64,000 nt of DNA from Sebastes aleutianus (lineage: Eukaryota; Chordata; Actinopteri; Perciformes; Sebastidae). Made by a program: the position numbers and the translations under genes. The notes below the pieces were generated by a model that searched no databases, had not been told where the DNA came from, and saw only the letters and a list, made by a program, of their open reading frames with translations. The DNA is taken from assembly GCA_916700875.1 (NCBI GenBank), contig CAKAKS010000013.1, forward strand, positions 14,098,596-14,162,595, read 5' to 3'. This document shows, piece after piece, positions 1-13,256 of the stretch (position 1 is the first letter of the stretch; every line of letters begins with the position of its first letter).

Positions 1-300
1 ATCCTCTCTAATGTCACAGCAGTCAAACTTAAGTAGCTTAAGTCAACATCTTTAACAACTTTAGAAGCTTTCTCCATTAGTGTGCATCCGTTTTCTCTTC
101 GTGTGTGCAAGCCTGTGTGCGTTACGTTCCGGCCGCGTATTGAAATCGATGTGGCAGCAGCCGTCTGTTTTTTGCCCATTGATGTTTTTCTGCCGTACTA
201 CAGTAAATTCGACTGACAGTGCCTCACACACACACAACCACAGGGCACCTCTGGCCTCCTCTAAACACAATTTTAACCCATTTTTAATCCCCGCCTCTGG

Positions 301-302
<2 letters not shown>

Positions 303-335
<33 letters not shown>
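303..335. repeat. (CT)n microsatellite
   Basis: About 16 uninterrupted CT dinucleotides followed by TGTG. Confidence 0.95.
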
Positions 336-339
<4 letters not shown>

Positions 340-1320
340 CCTTGTCTTCCACCGCCGCTGTTTAGCAGCAGAATAAGTCTATTGATTTGTGGGTCTAAGA
401 CGAAGCCGGCAGTCTGACAGTTAGAGTTGCAGTTAAGGGGTTTTACAGTAGTGGTTTAGACAGGTATATAGAAAGGTATGATGTTGCGATGCTGAAATAC
501 AAAACAGTTCAGTTGAAGCAGCTGTGACGTTGAAATGCTAACCCCCGCCGCCTCTGTCTGACTGTCTGCTTTTCTTGTTGTTTCCTCTTTCCCTCCATGC
601 CTCCGTCTCTTCTTTGTTATACAATTCTGCCATTTAGCATCCCTGTCACTCCCTGTTTCTGTTCTCTCTCAGCCTCTCAGTGTCGCTCGTTTTGTACTTC
701 TTAGCCCTGCATCTTCCCCTGGGGTTGTTTTTTTTTAGCTTTGCAGTCCCAGCAATTTTCTCTGCCAAGCATACACACACCCTATGGTCAGAGTCCAGCG
801 CCCACACACACACATACATGCACACAGTGACTCTTGCCAACACGTCCCTGCGATCAACCCCCCGTTGCCTGCACACACCCTGTAATCCCGGCTCGGAGAC
901 CTACCGTGAGATGCGGGCCGCAACAGGCTGTCCCTGCCCTTCCATGCCCATGATTAAAGCCTCAACAGGGGGACAGAGACACCCTCCCTGCACACCCCTC
1001 CCTCCGTCTCTAGCTGCCCTGGGCCTCCCTGCCCCCCCCACACCCTGCCACTCTGTGACCACATTAAAGGCCTCCATGCTGGGTTCACTGACCGACAAGG
1101 CTGGGTTAGAAGCTCCAGGGTGGGTCAGCTTGGATGCCACTTTTTCCCATTTATTTAGTTTGACTGCAAGTTTTGCTCACAGTTTTAAACACTTTCTCAG
1201 CAGACTGACTGAATTAGCCACTGTATGTTATGGGATGGCCTTGGAGCATGGCAGGCCTCTTATATACTGTACATATAATTCATCAAACTCATTATAGAAA
1301 GCAGGATTATTCCATTAAAC

Positions 1321-1999
1321 TAGGGCTGTCAAAGTTAACGCGATAATAACGCCATTAATTTCTTTAATGCATTAACTGATGATCTTCCGGAGGTTGTACC
1401 AGGCTCAGTTTTAAAGCTACAGAGGATATTCTGACATTTTATGAAATTTGAGGAATTCATTGGTACCAACCATGTCAGGAAGGAGGTTAAATAACGCTCC
1501 AAACTTAAGTTAAATTTTGGCGAGGAAAAACTGTCATGGCCATTTTCAAAGGGGTCCCTTGACCTCTGACCTCCAGATATGTGAATGTAAATGGGTTCTA
1601 TGGGTACCCACGAGTCTTCCCTTTACAGACATGCCCACTTTATGATAATCACATGCAGTTTGGGGCATGTCATAGTCAAGTCAGCACACTGACACACTGA
1701 CAGCTGTTGTTGCCTGTTGGGCTGCAGTTTGCCATGTTATGATTTGAGCATATTGTTTTATGCTAAATGCAGTACCTGTGAGGGTTTCTGGACAATATTT
1801 GTCATTGTTTTGTGTTGTTAATTGATTTCCAATAATAAATGTATACATACATTTGCATAAATCAGCATATTTACCCACTCCCATGTTGAAATTTCCCTTT
1901 TTACTACATTTTGAACAGATAAAAATGTACAATTAATTTGCGATTAATCACGATTAAATTTGGACAATCAAGCAACATTTAAATCGATTGACAGCCCTA
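1321..1999. mobile_element. hAT-like non-autonomous element, copy 1
   Basis: The element starts TAGGGCTGTCAAAGTTAACG and ends TTGACAGCCCTA, so it has short terminal inverted repeats (TAGGGCTGTCAA). The interior is non-coding and closely matches a second copy at 57113-57819, including the shared stretch around 'GGTCCCTTGACCTCTGACC'. The flanking 8-mers at this copy do not match, so its target duplication has decayed. The second copy has an exact 8-bp duplication, which supports the hAT assignment. Confidence 0.85.
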
Positions 2000-3107
2000 A
2001 TAAAAAACAAACAAGGCCATGTTTGCAATGACTGGTAGCCTCTGTTTCACACCACTGCTCATGTTTTTCCCATAAACCCAATGCACCGTCTGTGTCTTTT
2101 ATGTTTTATATCATCTTCGCTGACGTACTGTATGCATGGCCCAACAATTATCACTAAATAGCCTCTGATTGGTTCGAGGGCATTGTTAAATTAAATTGAA
2201 TTAGAGCAGTGACCTCTGTTTGTGCATGATCGGATGCTGCTCTGACGGCAGTATCAAACTAATGAAGTGAAATGATAATGTATCCTCAGACTGTCTGGTA
2301 CTCGCGGGGTTTACCAAACTCTTGTCGCTGGTCAGAAGTAATCTGATTGCAAAAACTGGCAAATGTAGTCAGTGTCGCAATCAGATGCAATCAAATGATA
2401 AGTGCTTGGATAAGAGTTTTTAGGAATTTAATTGGAAGAGAAAGTGGGTTTATAGAATTTGATAATCATTTCCTACAATTTGTCTGTAAAAACATGCTAT
2501 TGTTGCTTTGTGGTGATGATAATAACAGTATTCAATCAATAGTCTTTCATTCACAGTGCTCTAATTCCATATTTATATTGGATGTATCGGGTTCTGAAGT
2601 AGATAGCGTTGCAGTGAAGAATTTTTGAGCGAGTGATCAGTCATTCATGCTGGATTGCATTTTGGCAGCGACCTTCAACATCTGGCTATGATTCTATAAT
2701 TTATCCGTAAGGCTCAGAAAGTGGCACGACGACATTAGTCTGCGTGTCTTTTGTGAAATATTTGGATCTAGAAGCTTGGTGATGAAGTGATTACTCACAG
2801 GATTAGTTAGTGAACTACTGCTGTTAACACGCTAGCTAGCCAGGACATGTTAGCGTCAGTCAGTCACAATAACTCTCTGACCTTCTTTCTATTCCTCTAT
2901 GCCGTGCCATTTACTCCTTTATACTGATTGCTAACTGTTGGTTAGCAAGAAGAGGTTGCTTTTCTCAAGCTGTCAAACTCCTTAACACGGATATCGCTTG
3001 AAGACTGTATGCTTAGTCACTACTCGACTCAAGATCAAATTTCATGTCCACAATTTAACTAATTTGTGCTCATTTCATTTCAGTGCTACTATGTGACTTT
3101 ACTCTTG

Positions 3108-3290
3108 GTCTTGTTTATTACTTTCACCAAGGAGGTGATGTTTTTGGTTCGGTTTGTTGGTTTGTTTGACAGACAGATTATGGAAAAAGTACTTTCCCAA
3201 TTTTTTCATGAAACTTGTTGGAAGGGTGTAGTTTGGGCGAAGGAAGAACTCATAAAATGTTGGTGTGGATTGGTGTTGGTGGCGGTGTGT
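3108..3290 (+). repeat. Dispersed fish repeat fragment
   Basis: The segment beginning TTCACCAAGGAGGTGATGTT and containing TTTCATGAAACTTGTTGGAA resembles a very common teleost interspersed repeat recalled from other fish genomes. Its class is uncertain and no ends are visible. Confidence 0.45.
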
Positions 3291-4229
3291 GCTCTCCGAG
3301 TTACTCTACTTTTTTTTAACGTATATATTTAATACACATAATATTTGTTTCAATTGCTCTTGTATTTTTGCACTTACTAGTACCACATTTTGTCAGTAAT
3401 CATCTTGGACCATGGTAACGTAGCATTTCACGACATATTGTTCTTGCTAACTGCTTCGTAATCGTTAGTTAGCAAGCTCGTTAGCTTCGTTGCTAATGGT
3501 TCACACAGTTTTTTCAAAAGACGTATTTGTACCATCGACTCTAATTTTCGTCGACGTCTAATTTGACCTATTTTGTGGAGCAGTTGACACTCCCAAGAGG
3601 TGGTTAAAAAAAGTGGATGGTGACACACAGCTAATAAGCTCCGACAGCTTCCCCCTTATGGACTCTATGGCTCTCTGTTCCCTGAAAGGTCGACACTGTT
3701 ATGATGGCTCGTCATCGGTTGACAACGTCAATGCGCAGGTCAAAGTTCACTAAAGTTGAATTTGGCGCAAAGTTATGACCTAGTCCTTTATTACGTCTTT
3801 CAACCTTGACAAAGGCAGCGCCGACCAGATCCACCCCTTCCGTTCTTATCTTTCACAATAAAAGCCCCTAAATATATAATATTCGGGGTATTTCGCATTT
3901 TCATGTTGTTTATTCGTCACGCCCCTAGTGTGTAAAGGTTCTCAGGTTTCAGGTCTAAAATGCACTGTGTTACTACTGTGTCAACACTCTATTTACTTCT
4001 GTCATATTAGATCAGTTATTTAATTCATTAAAAAGCAAATATCTGTCTTACGGAGGACATAGATCCGTAACCCCTTCAGTTTAGTAGAGTCCCACCAGTG
4101 ACAGCCTGCGACCCGTTTTGGGTCTCAGCCGGATTGAGAAACTCGACTCTGACATAATGAATGCATGCTGCTTTGGAAGAGTGATGAGCCAGTTCCTGAC
4201 TGCACTAGCTCAGGGTAATCTGGTATGAT

Positions 4230-4231
<2 letters not shown>

Positions 4232-4261
<30 letters not shown>
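4232..4261. repeat. (CA)n microsatellite
   Basis: About 15 CA units. A second short CA run follows after a GATA interruption. Confidence 0.95.
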
Positions 4262-4263
<2 letters not shown>

Positions 4264-4329
4264 ATACACACACGCAGTGATGTCAGAGTGATTAAATCAC
4301 TAATAGCTTGCGGAGGAGACGATGTGACT

Positions 4330-4900
4330 CACACAAGCTCTCCATCGCAACTCCCATCTCTCACCCTCCCTCTCAGTACTCTTTCCAATACAGTTCTTCT
4401 TCTTCTCTCCGTCCGACTCCATTTAACTCATTGTCTCTTCTTTCTGTCGCCCATCTTTTCCCTCGTTCTCTCGCTCCATCTATCCTTCTTTCTTCCTTCA
4501 TCTTCCTCCAACTCTCTTCCTCTCCATCCTAATATTCTGCCCCGATCTGCCCCTCTTTCCTCCACATCCATCTGTCTCTCACTCATCCTTCCCTCTCCTT
4601 TATTAATCTCTCTTTGCCCTCCACCTCAGCTCCATCCATCTTCCCGCCTGTGTCGTCTCCTCACTTTTATTCTTCCCGTCGCAGATATCTTCTCTGTCCC
4701 CCTCTTCATTTTACAGGATGATATATAATCCCCCTCGCCGTCTTATCGTTCACCCATCCGTTCCTCCTCACCTCTTTTGCTCGCTCTTTTGCTGCATCGC
4801 TTCTTCTTACCACTTCATCGTTTGCCCTCCATCTTTATCACTGTTCACTTTATCTCCCCCCTCCTTTTTTCCTTTAAATTCTCTTTTTTTTACATGCATG
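4330..4900. repeat. Polypyrimidine (CT-rich) tract
   Basis: About 570 bases are dominated by C and T on the plus strand, with many CTCTT, CCTCC and TTCTT words. The open frames here are by-products of low complexity. Similar tracts occur at about 8470-8765, 11950-12290 and 20680-20870. Confidence 0.75.
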
Positions 4901-5669
4901 TTATTGTGTGCAATGTCTATTTACAGGACAAAATAGGGCTTAAGAAAGTTTGGTCTTAAAAGGTCAGCACAGGGCAGACTTAAAACTAACAAAAACACAC
5001 ACACGTCTCCGCTCTTTTTATAAGCAGCTATTGGTGTGCTCCATAGCTCCCGATTATTGATTCCTTCAGCGTGTAAACGCATTGCCAATAAAGCTTATTT
5101 TAGAGATGACTTTTGGGTTTCACTGGTCAGTAAATACAAATAGAGGAAAGCACAGGAAGTGAAGGGTAAACTGGAGAGAGATAAGCATGTATAGGAAGGA
5201 GAGAAAAACTTGAACAAACAAATTGAAGAAAGGAGAGATGCATTAAAAATGTCCTGAGTTGTGCTCTTGGGAGAGCACAGATTCATCTAAGTGCATACAG
5301 AAAGAAGAGACAGAAGGAGGAGGCGGAGGAAGAAAAACCTCGTTCATTTGACTGGCGTTCTTTTAATTGTGTCATCTTGCTGTGCCCTCTTCCTCTGCAC
5401 TGGTTTAATGGCACCCAAACGGAGAACTAGCACCACCAACTGCTATTCTCGATATGCCTGACTCCTACTATTTGCACAGCTGGATGGATACTCACATTTA
5501 TTCACTGTTTCTTTTTTTACATTATATATATTATAATATATTAACCTTTATAATTCAGCTGTATTACAGTCGCCCTTGATGCACAGTAATATTCTTTGTA
5601 GCTCGGTCACTTTCCTTGCTCTAATTTCCCCTGATGATCACTGATAAAAACCTCTCACGACCTCCAGGT

Positions 5670-6180
5670 TCTAAACACACTTGTGCAGGTATTGTGAGTG
5701 ATAGAGAAAAGACAGATAGACCGACGAAGGGGGACATAGGAGGAGAGTGAAGGTGTCAGAGAAAAAAAGATGAATAGGCTCAGGGACGGGCAGTAAATGA
5801 GAAGAGAGAGAGAGACGAAGAAAGACAAATGGACTGATGAGGGGGGTGAGACAGAAAGACAGACAGAGACAGAGTCGAGGGGGAGGGGGAAGAGAGACAG
5901 ATGAATTGCTGGGAGAAAAAACAAGAGGGAGGAGAAAGGGCAGGTGAAGGTGGGGAAGGGACAGAATGAGAGCAAATGATGGCTGGAGGGAGGGAAGTAA
6001 AACAAATAGGACAGGAGGAAGTGAGGAAGGAGGAGGATGAGGAGGAGAATGGCCTGTTGGCACCATGGGTGGAGATGGAAGGAGAGAGAAAGAGGGAGAT
6101 TGGTGGAGAGGAGTGGTCATTCTTCGTGGACCGGGGGCAGAGAGAGAATTAGGGTTGAGGTGGAGTGAGTGTATGTGAGA
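5670..6180. repeat. Polypurine (GA-rich) tract
   Basis: About 500 bases are strongly purine-biased on the plus strand, with GAGAGAG, GGAGG and GACAGA words. This is the mirror of the CT-rich tract upstream and encodes no convincing protein. Confidence 0.75.
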
Positions 6181-6774
6181 GTGAGAGCCTCTGGCAAGCA
6201 GCTGCATGCGATCTTGGCAGCGGTTGGCATGGCGATACACAGTATATATATCCCACTGCCTAAAGGCCCTCACCTTGAGCCACTAATGCCCGTCAATCAA
6301 GCCAAGGTGTCATTATTACACACATACAACGGATTTTTTCTGTATTTGTGAGGACCACCGCTGACTACATTCATACCTTTAACCGGTTAACACAGAGTGG
6401 TCATTACAAACTCATGCTGCGCAGACAAATATTGTTCAAACTCACTGAACTTTATTTTAAGTTCTTGTGTAGATCAAGCCCGGGCCAGGCTACCAACTGC
6501 CCCGTGGCTCCAAGCACTCCAGGGGGCCCTAAATGCTCCAGGCCTACTGTGTGTAGCACAAACCACTTGACTGGTTTGTGCTAATTTAATTGAAAATTTG
6601 ATCAAGAATACGCACCACTAAGTAAGTGAGTTTAATTCCGATGCATTCATTTAGATCCCCACCTTCATCGTGGATGTCCTATGCCATGGAGCCCACACCT
6701 GTCAGCCAGTTAGGAATCGAGGATTTTCAGTGACTACGGCATAAAGTTTTAACTAACATGATGGTGGCCTTTGG

Positions 6775-6960
6775 GCTGCATTCACACCAGATCCGGCAGT
6801 ATGGCGAAAACGCAAGTCCTCCAATTCATTTTGAATGTGGGTAGTGTGTTTGGACTGCAGCGACCGTCGGGGTTGCCGGAAAAAAAAAAAAACGGCGAAA
6901 AGTAGAAACAGAATCAACTTTTGGAGAAACGCAGCCTGACATCACGCTGCGGTGCCCAAT
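6775..6960. repeat. Possible MITE fragment
   Basis: The stretch beginning GGGCTGCATTCACACCAGAT resembles the end of a common fish non-autonomous transposon. A possible opposite end with GACAGCCCTAC lies near 7427, but the two ends do not pair cleanly, so limits are uncertain. Confidence 0.35.
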
Positions 6961-7919
6961 CATGTAACCAGCGAGTTGGTGAGAGAGTACAGTGAACATC
7001 CCTACGTCTCGCTACCACGGGAGGGGAGTGATAAACAACTCTGGTAAACAAAAGTAAAAAAACGTCACTTTCATTAATTAAGAATGAAATGTTAGATAAA
7101 GCTGAACGAGGAATAATAACCACAACAACCGTAATGATGGCAGAGAACTCTGCAGTTCTTTGTAGTGAAATGTGGAAGTATCATATAGATAATCCTCGTT
7201 TCAACTTCCCGAATCAGCCCTCCCTTGTCCATTGCGGGCTTTCAAAGCAAGCGACAGGAATAAATAGAAACGGCTTCTGATAAATGTTCAGCTAAAAACC
7301 GTGCAACGCTCGCGGCCAGTTAAGACACAGTGTCATGGACATAATGTGCAAAAATAGATATTCAAATAGATCAAACCTATGTGTTTTTTTAGAGGGAATA
7401 TTCAAATGTCACTTTTGGCTAATTTTGACAGCCCTACCACACCGCCGCACAACCCTGCATCGAAGCGAATAAAAAAAACTGTAGAAAGTGAAATCTATTT
7501 ATCGATATCAACATAGTGTGACAGTTGTAAACTAGCTGAAGGGTCTCTCTCTCTCTCATTTATTTAGTTTTTCCCCGGTCTTATGTGATTTTCGGATAAA
7601 AGGATTGTGATGGGTTTCTAAGATATTTATAAAAAGGGATGCATCAGATTCTCCATGGTTTAAGACATTTTTAACGAGGATGCCTTTCATCATTCAAATG
7701 GAAAAGCTGTGCTGATTTAATTGAGTTTTTTGGATGATTGGTGGCGTTTCCTAGACTACTTCATAGAAACCCCAAACCAATTTAGAAATAATTCTTCTTG
7801 ACAGAGCAGCTAATTTTTGCACCAGGGCCCCCTCGCAGGTTATTATGGCCATGGTGCAGAAGATCCCAACGTTTCTAAAGATACTTCAGGCTAAAGTTTG
7901 GGGAAGCGTGTATGAACTG

Positions 7920-7985
7920 ATGTACAAAGACATCTCGAAGCATTTCATGCGCGTGCATGAAATGCTTCGAGATGTCTTTGTACAT
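7920..7985. repeat. Perfect 31-bp inverted repeat with 4-nt loop
   Basis: The left arm 7920-7950 (ATGTACAAAGACATCTCG...) is the exact reverse complement of the right arm 7955-7985, separated by GCGT at 7951-7954. The RNA from either strand would fold into a 31-bp hairpin without mismatches. No transposon ends are seen around it. It is either a recently formed palindrome, a small-RNA-like hairpin, or an assembly artefact. Confidence 0.95.
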
Positions 7986-10539
7986 GCATTGGATTTGCAT
8001 ATTTCACTCAAACATCATATAGTTTCAGTGAGGAGTTGCAACAAGCTGATAAAGAATATATACGACACTGTCGGATAGTGTGGAATAAGATGAATTTACC
8101 TTTGACTTCTTCAACTAAACCAAATGTCCGTTAACAACACGGAGGCAAGTGAAACAGATGCTGTCTGTGTGTTGTGGCATTCTTCAAACAGCTTGCTTCT
8201 CCGTGGCAGCCCCCCCCCCCTCTATTTGACCAGAACATAAATATATGATGAGAAGTGTTCAAACATACATGAGAACAGACGAGATGAGAGAGAAAGAGAG
8301 AGGGGAGGGGGGGATAAAAGAACAAGGGATGACAACAGAAGAAGAGGAAGTTCGAGTGCCAGTTTCTCATTTATCTCTCTCTTTGTGTGTTTATCTTTAT
8401 CACTGCTTGTTTTTCATGGTTTTTCCACCCCGTGATAGAAACGAAGAACGGATAAGGAGTAGTTAGGATTGAGTAATGTCTGGCTATTTATCTGTGTTTT
8501 TCTCCTTTTCTTACTCTTTCTCCCTGTCCCTCTAGTCCTTCCAGCACTCTGAAAATCGTCCTTTCATTTCACTCCCTGCATCTTTGTCTTTAATCTCTCC
8601 ATCTGTTCGTCCCAGTGGACCCGATCCATCCTTCATCCTTACATTCATCGGCTTGTTTCTTCAATTTGTATTCTTCTTTTTTCAATTTCTCTTTCTTTCA
8701 TTCTTTCTCTTCTCATCTTCTCATCATTTCCATCCGTCCATCTCTCCGTGCATCTCTCCGCTGTAAAAAACTGATGTATAATTAAAAGCTGCTAAAAGGG
8801 TTTGTGGAAGGGGGGAGAGCAGAACTGGCAGCCGCAAGGTTTAAACAACTTTTTTCTGAAACACAACAACAACAACAACGAGAGAGCAGGGTGGCCATTA
8901 TGTGTCGTCGTCGTCATCACCATGGCAACCGCCTAATGACAGCTTCAAGCTTTAACACTGTTGAGCTAAAGACTCTGTGATTAATGATACGTACTGTACG
9001 CTGCTGTGTACAAGGCATAAAATGCCAAGAATATAATCAAAATGGTTTAATATTGTCAAAATTGACTGTAAAATATGCTTTCTTGTTTATAAAAAATAGA
9101 GAAAAATAAAATGAACTGCAGCTGCAAAGCCAATTAACATTGGCTTTTACAAGCACAGAAAAGGTGATACTGTGAAAATCTGCAAAGCATTTTTAGCTCA
9201 CTTTTCACAAAGTAACAGCTGCCTGTTTCTCATACCTCAAGGACAAAATTAATCGCTTCATGTAGATGAATAATAATTATTCTAACAAGCCAGTTGTCAC
9301 CTTTCAGGTGAAGACTCCCTGTTTCTTTATCGCATCATAACATTTTCCAGGACTGAACTTTACCCGGCGCTTCCTTGGAAAGATGCAAAATGGCTGGCGA
9401 CACAAGCTGTTACATAAACTATTACATAATGTCAAAGTGTTTGGTTCAAACCTCTGACCCATGATGAACGAGCCACATCAAAAAACTGTCGGCTGACTCA
9501 CAGATTCGTGCGCTCTCGTGACGTCGGGCGATTCCCTTTGGAGGCAAACTGTGCGCTGTGATTCCTCTGTACCCAAAACCCTTTCATAGTTAGGCCCAGA
9601 TCATGTTATACTCCTTTTAAATGGACACAAATTACACACGGAGGGCAAAGGTCATGTGAAAAAATAGCTGAGGGAGACTGGGTTGATGCCATGTCTGTCT
9701 CATATTATTGAAGTCATGAGCCTCAAATCTTCAGCTACGCATTCAATCCCAACCCCCCCCCATACATACTGTCAGTGGGAACCACACTCTGTGTATTTAG
9801 TATGCAAAAGAGGAAAAGGTGTTAATCATGTGTGCATTGCTGTGAATGTGTTTAGGTTATATATAAAGTTGATTTACGCACAAATGTAGAAGCTGTTGAA
9901 TGAAAACCAATTTTGAACATTTCCTTTAAATTTTAATGCCCTGCTTCTTTCTTTCCTCCCTCTGCTTCCTCTTTCTCTTTTGCTCCCTCTTGAAAACCGT
10001 TAAGTGCGGCCTCGTCCTCTTGAGATCCTCGAACACATCACACACACGGCTGAGAGGGAAGGAGCGTATCATTTAGGACACATAGAGCAGCAGAGCTTAG
10101 CAGCACTTTCCTGCTCTCCAGCTGAAAAAATAAACACATTTTTCTCAAAATATGGCACCAGAAATAACACAAATATCTACAGGTAACAGTTGTCTTTCAT
10201 TTTTATGTGGCAAAACTCTGCCCCAGGAACAGTAACAGCAGGAGGCGCTTAAGTTCATTTGCATTTGAATTCTAACACCCAGGAGTTGGCCAGCAACCAC
10301 CAGGTGACATCTGTGAGCGAGGTGTTTTCACCACTGGTGTGTTCGTGTTAGTCCTCGTTCTACAGTATAATTTACATAAATGTTTTTTAGAACATAAAGA
10401 AAGAATTTCATTTATGGATGACATTTTGGGCCAAATTCATTCAAAGGCCCGCAGCATTATTAGTTGTACACGGCATTTCTCTAAACCCCTAAAAAAAATG
10501 CACAATTTTTGAAGGGAGTCTGGGGACTTTTTCCTCGGG

Positions 10540-11075
10540 CAACATGCAAACAAACACAAGACTTTCACCCAGGAGACCGCTGTTTGTGTCCCGTCTGAAA
10601 CCAAAAGTAAACGTTGAGTTTATGTTTGTTACATAATGTTGTTACATTTGTTAAGTTACGTTACGTTAGAAAGTGTGCTAAGGGTGGTTGTTCTTTATTC
10701 ACGCTGTTACGTTACACTGTCACGTCAGCTGTCACGTTACGCTGTCACGTTACGCTGTCACGTTACGCTGTCACGTTACGCTGTCACGTTACGCTGTCAC
10801 GTTACGCTGTCACGTAACGCTGTCACGTTACGCTGTCACGTAACGCTGTCACGTTACGCTGTCACGTAACGCTGTCACGTTACGCTGTCACGTTACGCTG
10901 TCACGTTACGCTGTTACGTTATACTGCTAGCTGTTACGTTATTATTTTAACCCAAACCATGATCTGTTTTTTCTAACCTTAACCAAGTAGTTTTGTTGCC
11001 TAAAACTAACTAATCATTTCGCAACGTTAACCACGTGGCATTGTGCGTTTTTCTGCAAGAGTGATACAAAGCTGA
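10540..11075 (-). mobile_element. TTAGGCAACAAAACTAC-core element, inverted copy
   Basis: The left part carries CCGCTGTTTGTGTCCCGTCT and the right part carries AGTAGTTTTGTTGCCTAAA. Both are reverse complements of blocks in the elements at 13257, 21685 and 34826, so this copy lies in the opposite orientation. Its middle has been expanded into a 13-bp tandem array. Confidence 0.65.
10701..10937. repeat. 13-bp minisatellite (GCTGTCACGTTAC)n
   Basis: About 17 head-to-tail copies of GCTGTCACGTTAC, some with CACGTAAC in place of CACGTTAC and decayed copies at the edges. The array sits inside the inverted core element. The unit has no stop in frames 1 and 2, which produces two artefactual open frames. 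Confidence 0.95.
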
Positions 11076-11256
11076 TATAAAACGCATTTTTGGTTCCGAT
11101 ACGTCGATATTCAACATATCCAATGGTTTGCAGAATTTTTTTTTCTGGGTAGAGCATTTCTAATATGGCAACTAAGAATATCAGAAATACCTGATATCTA
11201 ATTCAAATTGCAACTGTACCCTGGTCTGTGCATCTACCTTTAGTTTCTGTCAGTAT

Positions 11257-11610
11257 TAGAGCTGCAGCAATTAATCGATTAGTTGTCAACTATTAAATTA
11301 ATCACCAACTATTTTTATCAATTATTCGGTTTGAGTAATTTTAAAAGAAAAAAAGTCAAAAATTCTCTGATTCCAGCTTCTTAAATGTGAATATTTTCTG
11401 GTGTCTTTACTCCTCTGTGACAGTAAACTGAATATCTTTGAGTTGTGGACAAAACAAGACATTTAAGGACGTTATCTTGGGCTCTGGGAAACAATGATTG
11501 ACATTTTTCACCATTTTCTGACATTTTATAGACCCAACAACTAAGCTATTAATCGAGAAAATAATCAACAGATTAATTGACAATGAAAATAATTGTTACT
11601 TGCAGCCCTA
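11257..11610. mobile_element. hAT-like MITE with exact 8-bp target duplication
   Basis: The element begins TAGAGCTGCAGCAATTAATC and ends ACTTGCAGCCCTA. The 8 bases on the left (11249-11256, GTCAGTAT) are repeated exactly on the right (11611-11618). An 8-bp duplication and TAGNGCTGCA-type ends fit the hAT superfamily. The 354-bp interior is non-coding. Related copies lie at about 57920-58164 and 58212-58487. Confidence 0.92.
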
Positions 11611-13256
11611 GTCAGTATAACAGATCTGGACGTGTGCGAGTGTTTTTTTAATGAATCATGGCTCATGGGCAACAGCTTTGTTTTGTATTCTTCTTCATAA
11701 GTATTGTGTGATGATTTGGGGTCCGATTTTCAAAGACAGGTCCGAAGAGTGTTGGCTACCGGAGCGCACCTCTGGCCAGCGCGTTCAGTTCATAAACTTC
11801 TCTCTCATCATTTCTGCCTTGCATTAAAACTGAGTATCCCCCTCCGTCCATCATGTCCTCCTTCTCTAGCGGCAGGAGTAGTAGTAGTGCTTATATGCTT
11901 TCTCTGCAACCTTCACGTGGGCGACAAGATCAAACCTCGTTAGCCTCCGCTGTCTCACCAAACTCCCCATCTGTCTTTCTTTCCTCCTTCATCATTATTC
12001 CTTCCCTGTGTTACCTTTCCACACCTCCCTCTTTTTCTTCCTTCTCCTTCTTCTTACTCTCTCCCCTACTTCCTACTTCCCTTTTCCCATTAATTCTGTT
12101 TTGGTGCGTGCCATATTTCTCTCCTCTTCTTCCTTCTTCTTTTTTGTATGTCAGCCTCTAACTTGTCTCTTCTTCTGTCAATCTTTTTCTTCATTCTCTC
12201 TAACTTGTCTTACACTTGACTCATTTCTTCCTCATCCTCTTCCATCCTCTCCTCCATCCCTTTTTTTTCCCTCTTCTGCTCCCAGCGGATAACAGTAGCT
12301 GCTCTGGATTACTGTACATCATACAGATTTGTGTGAGTGTGTGTAAATGTGGTAATGTATGCATGATGTGATATGTGACATACAGTAGCTTAATCCTACA
12401 CAACGTAATGCAGATAGGAAGGCATAGCGTGCACGTATGTGTGTGCTATCCGAGACTGATGTATCTGAGGACAGACAAGTACAATATATACGAGGTGTAT
12501 AAGTGACTTGTGTATATACTGTATGTGTAGGGGTGGTGGGGGGGGTGATATTCCACTTCACATCTTTATGGTTTCCATGCCAACCATACATCCTCCATAC
12601 CGCCCGTATGTGTTTCAGATTCTAACAGAATTCCTCCCTTCCATCCTCTCTCGTTCTTCTAACCCTTCTTCTCCTCCTTCCTGGATGACAGCAGGGGCTG
12701 TTTATGCAGTACTAACATGTTGGGCTGATGCTCTCTCATGTCTCATTCATGGGTTTGAGTGATGATATCCACTACAGGGGTGGTTTAAGGCTGGATTTAT
12801 GTTTCCCCATCAAGGTGTTCTGGCTGTCCCACCTTACAGTTATGCAGTGATTGGATTATAGTTCAGTTTAGGGCCTCATGTGTCATCCATTATCAGGTAA
12901 TGTTCGAAATTGTATATGCATTCTGGTTTGCAGGCGCTTTGCCAGCGACGTCACAGAACAGAAATCTAAAATCAGAACATCAATATTGTGTTGCAGTTAC
13001 TTTTTTTTATTATTCATAACAAATAAACATTTACACGTGATAGAAAAAGCCCCGATAGTTTCCTTTATCATGCAGGTAGAAAGTCACAAAACTCCATTTA
13101 AAAATCGGGCAATTTAATTTTGTATTTCGAGGGACGAACATTAAATGCCTCATAAAACTCTGTCTACATTGCAACCTGAACTGAACGTGTCTTCTTGTAG
13201 ATTCTAGATTTGAAGTGACACATCAAGTTTCAGTTATTTCTCAAAATATCCAACAT

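Noticed and set aside
680..1297. 205-codon plus-strand frame
   Set aside because: Low-complexity, no family motif, no exon boundaries; the surrounding sequence is intron-like.
5655..6273. Long minus-strand frames rich in S, L, P and F
   Set aside because: Low-complexity translations of a GA-rich tract.
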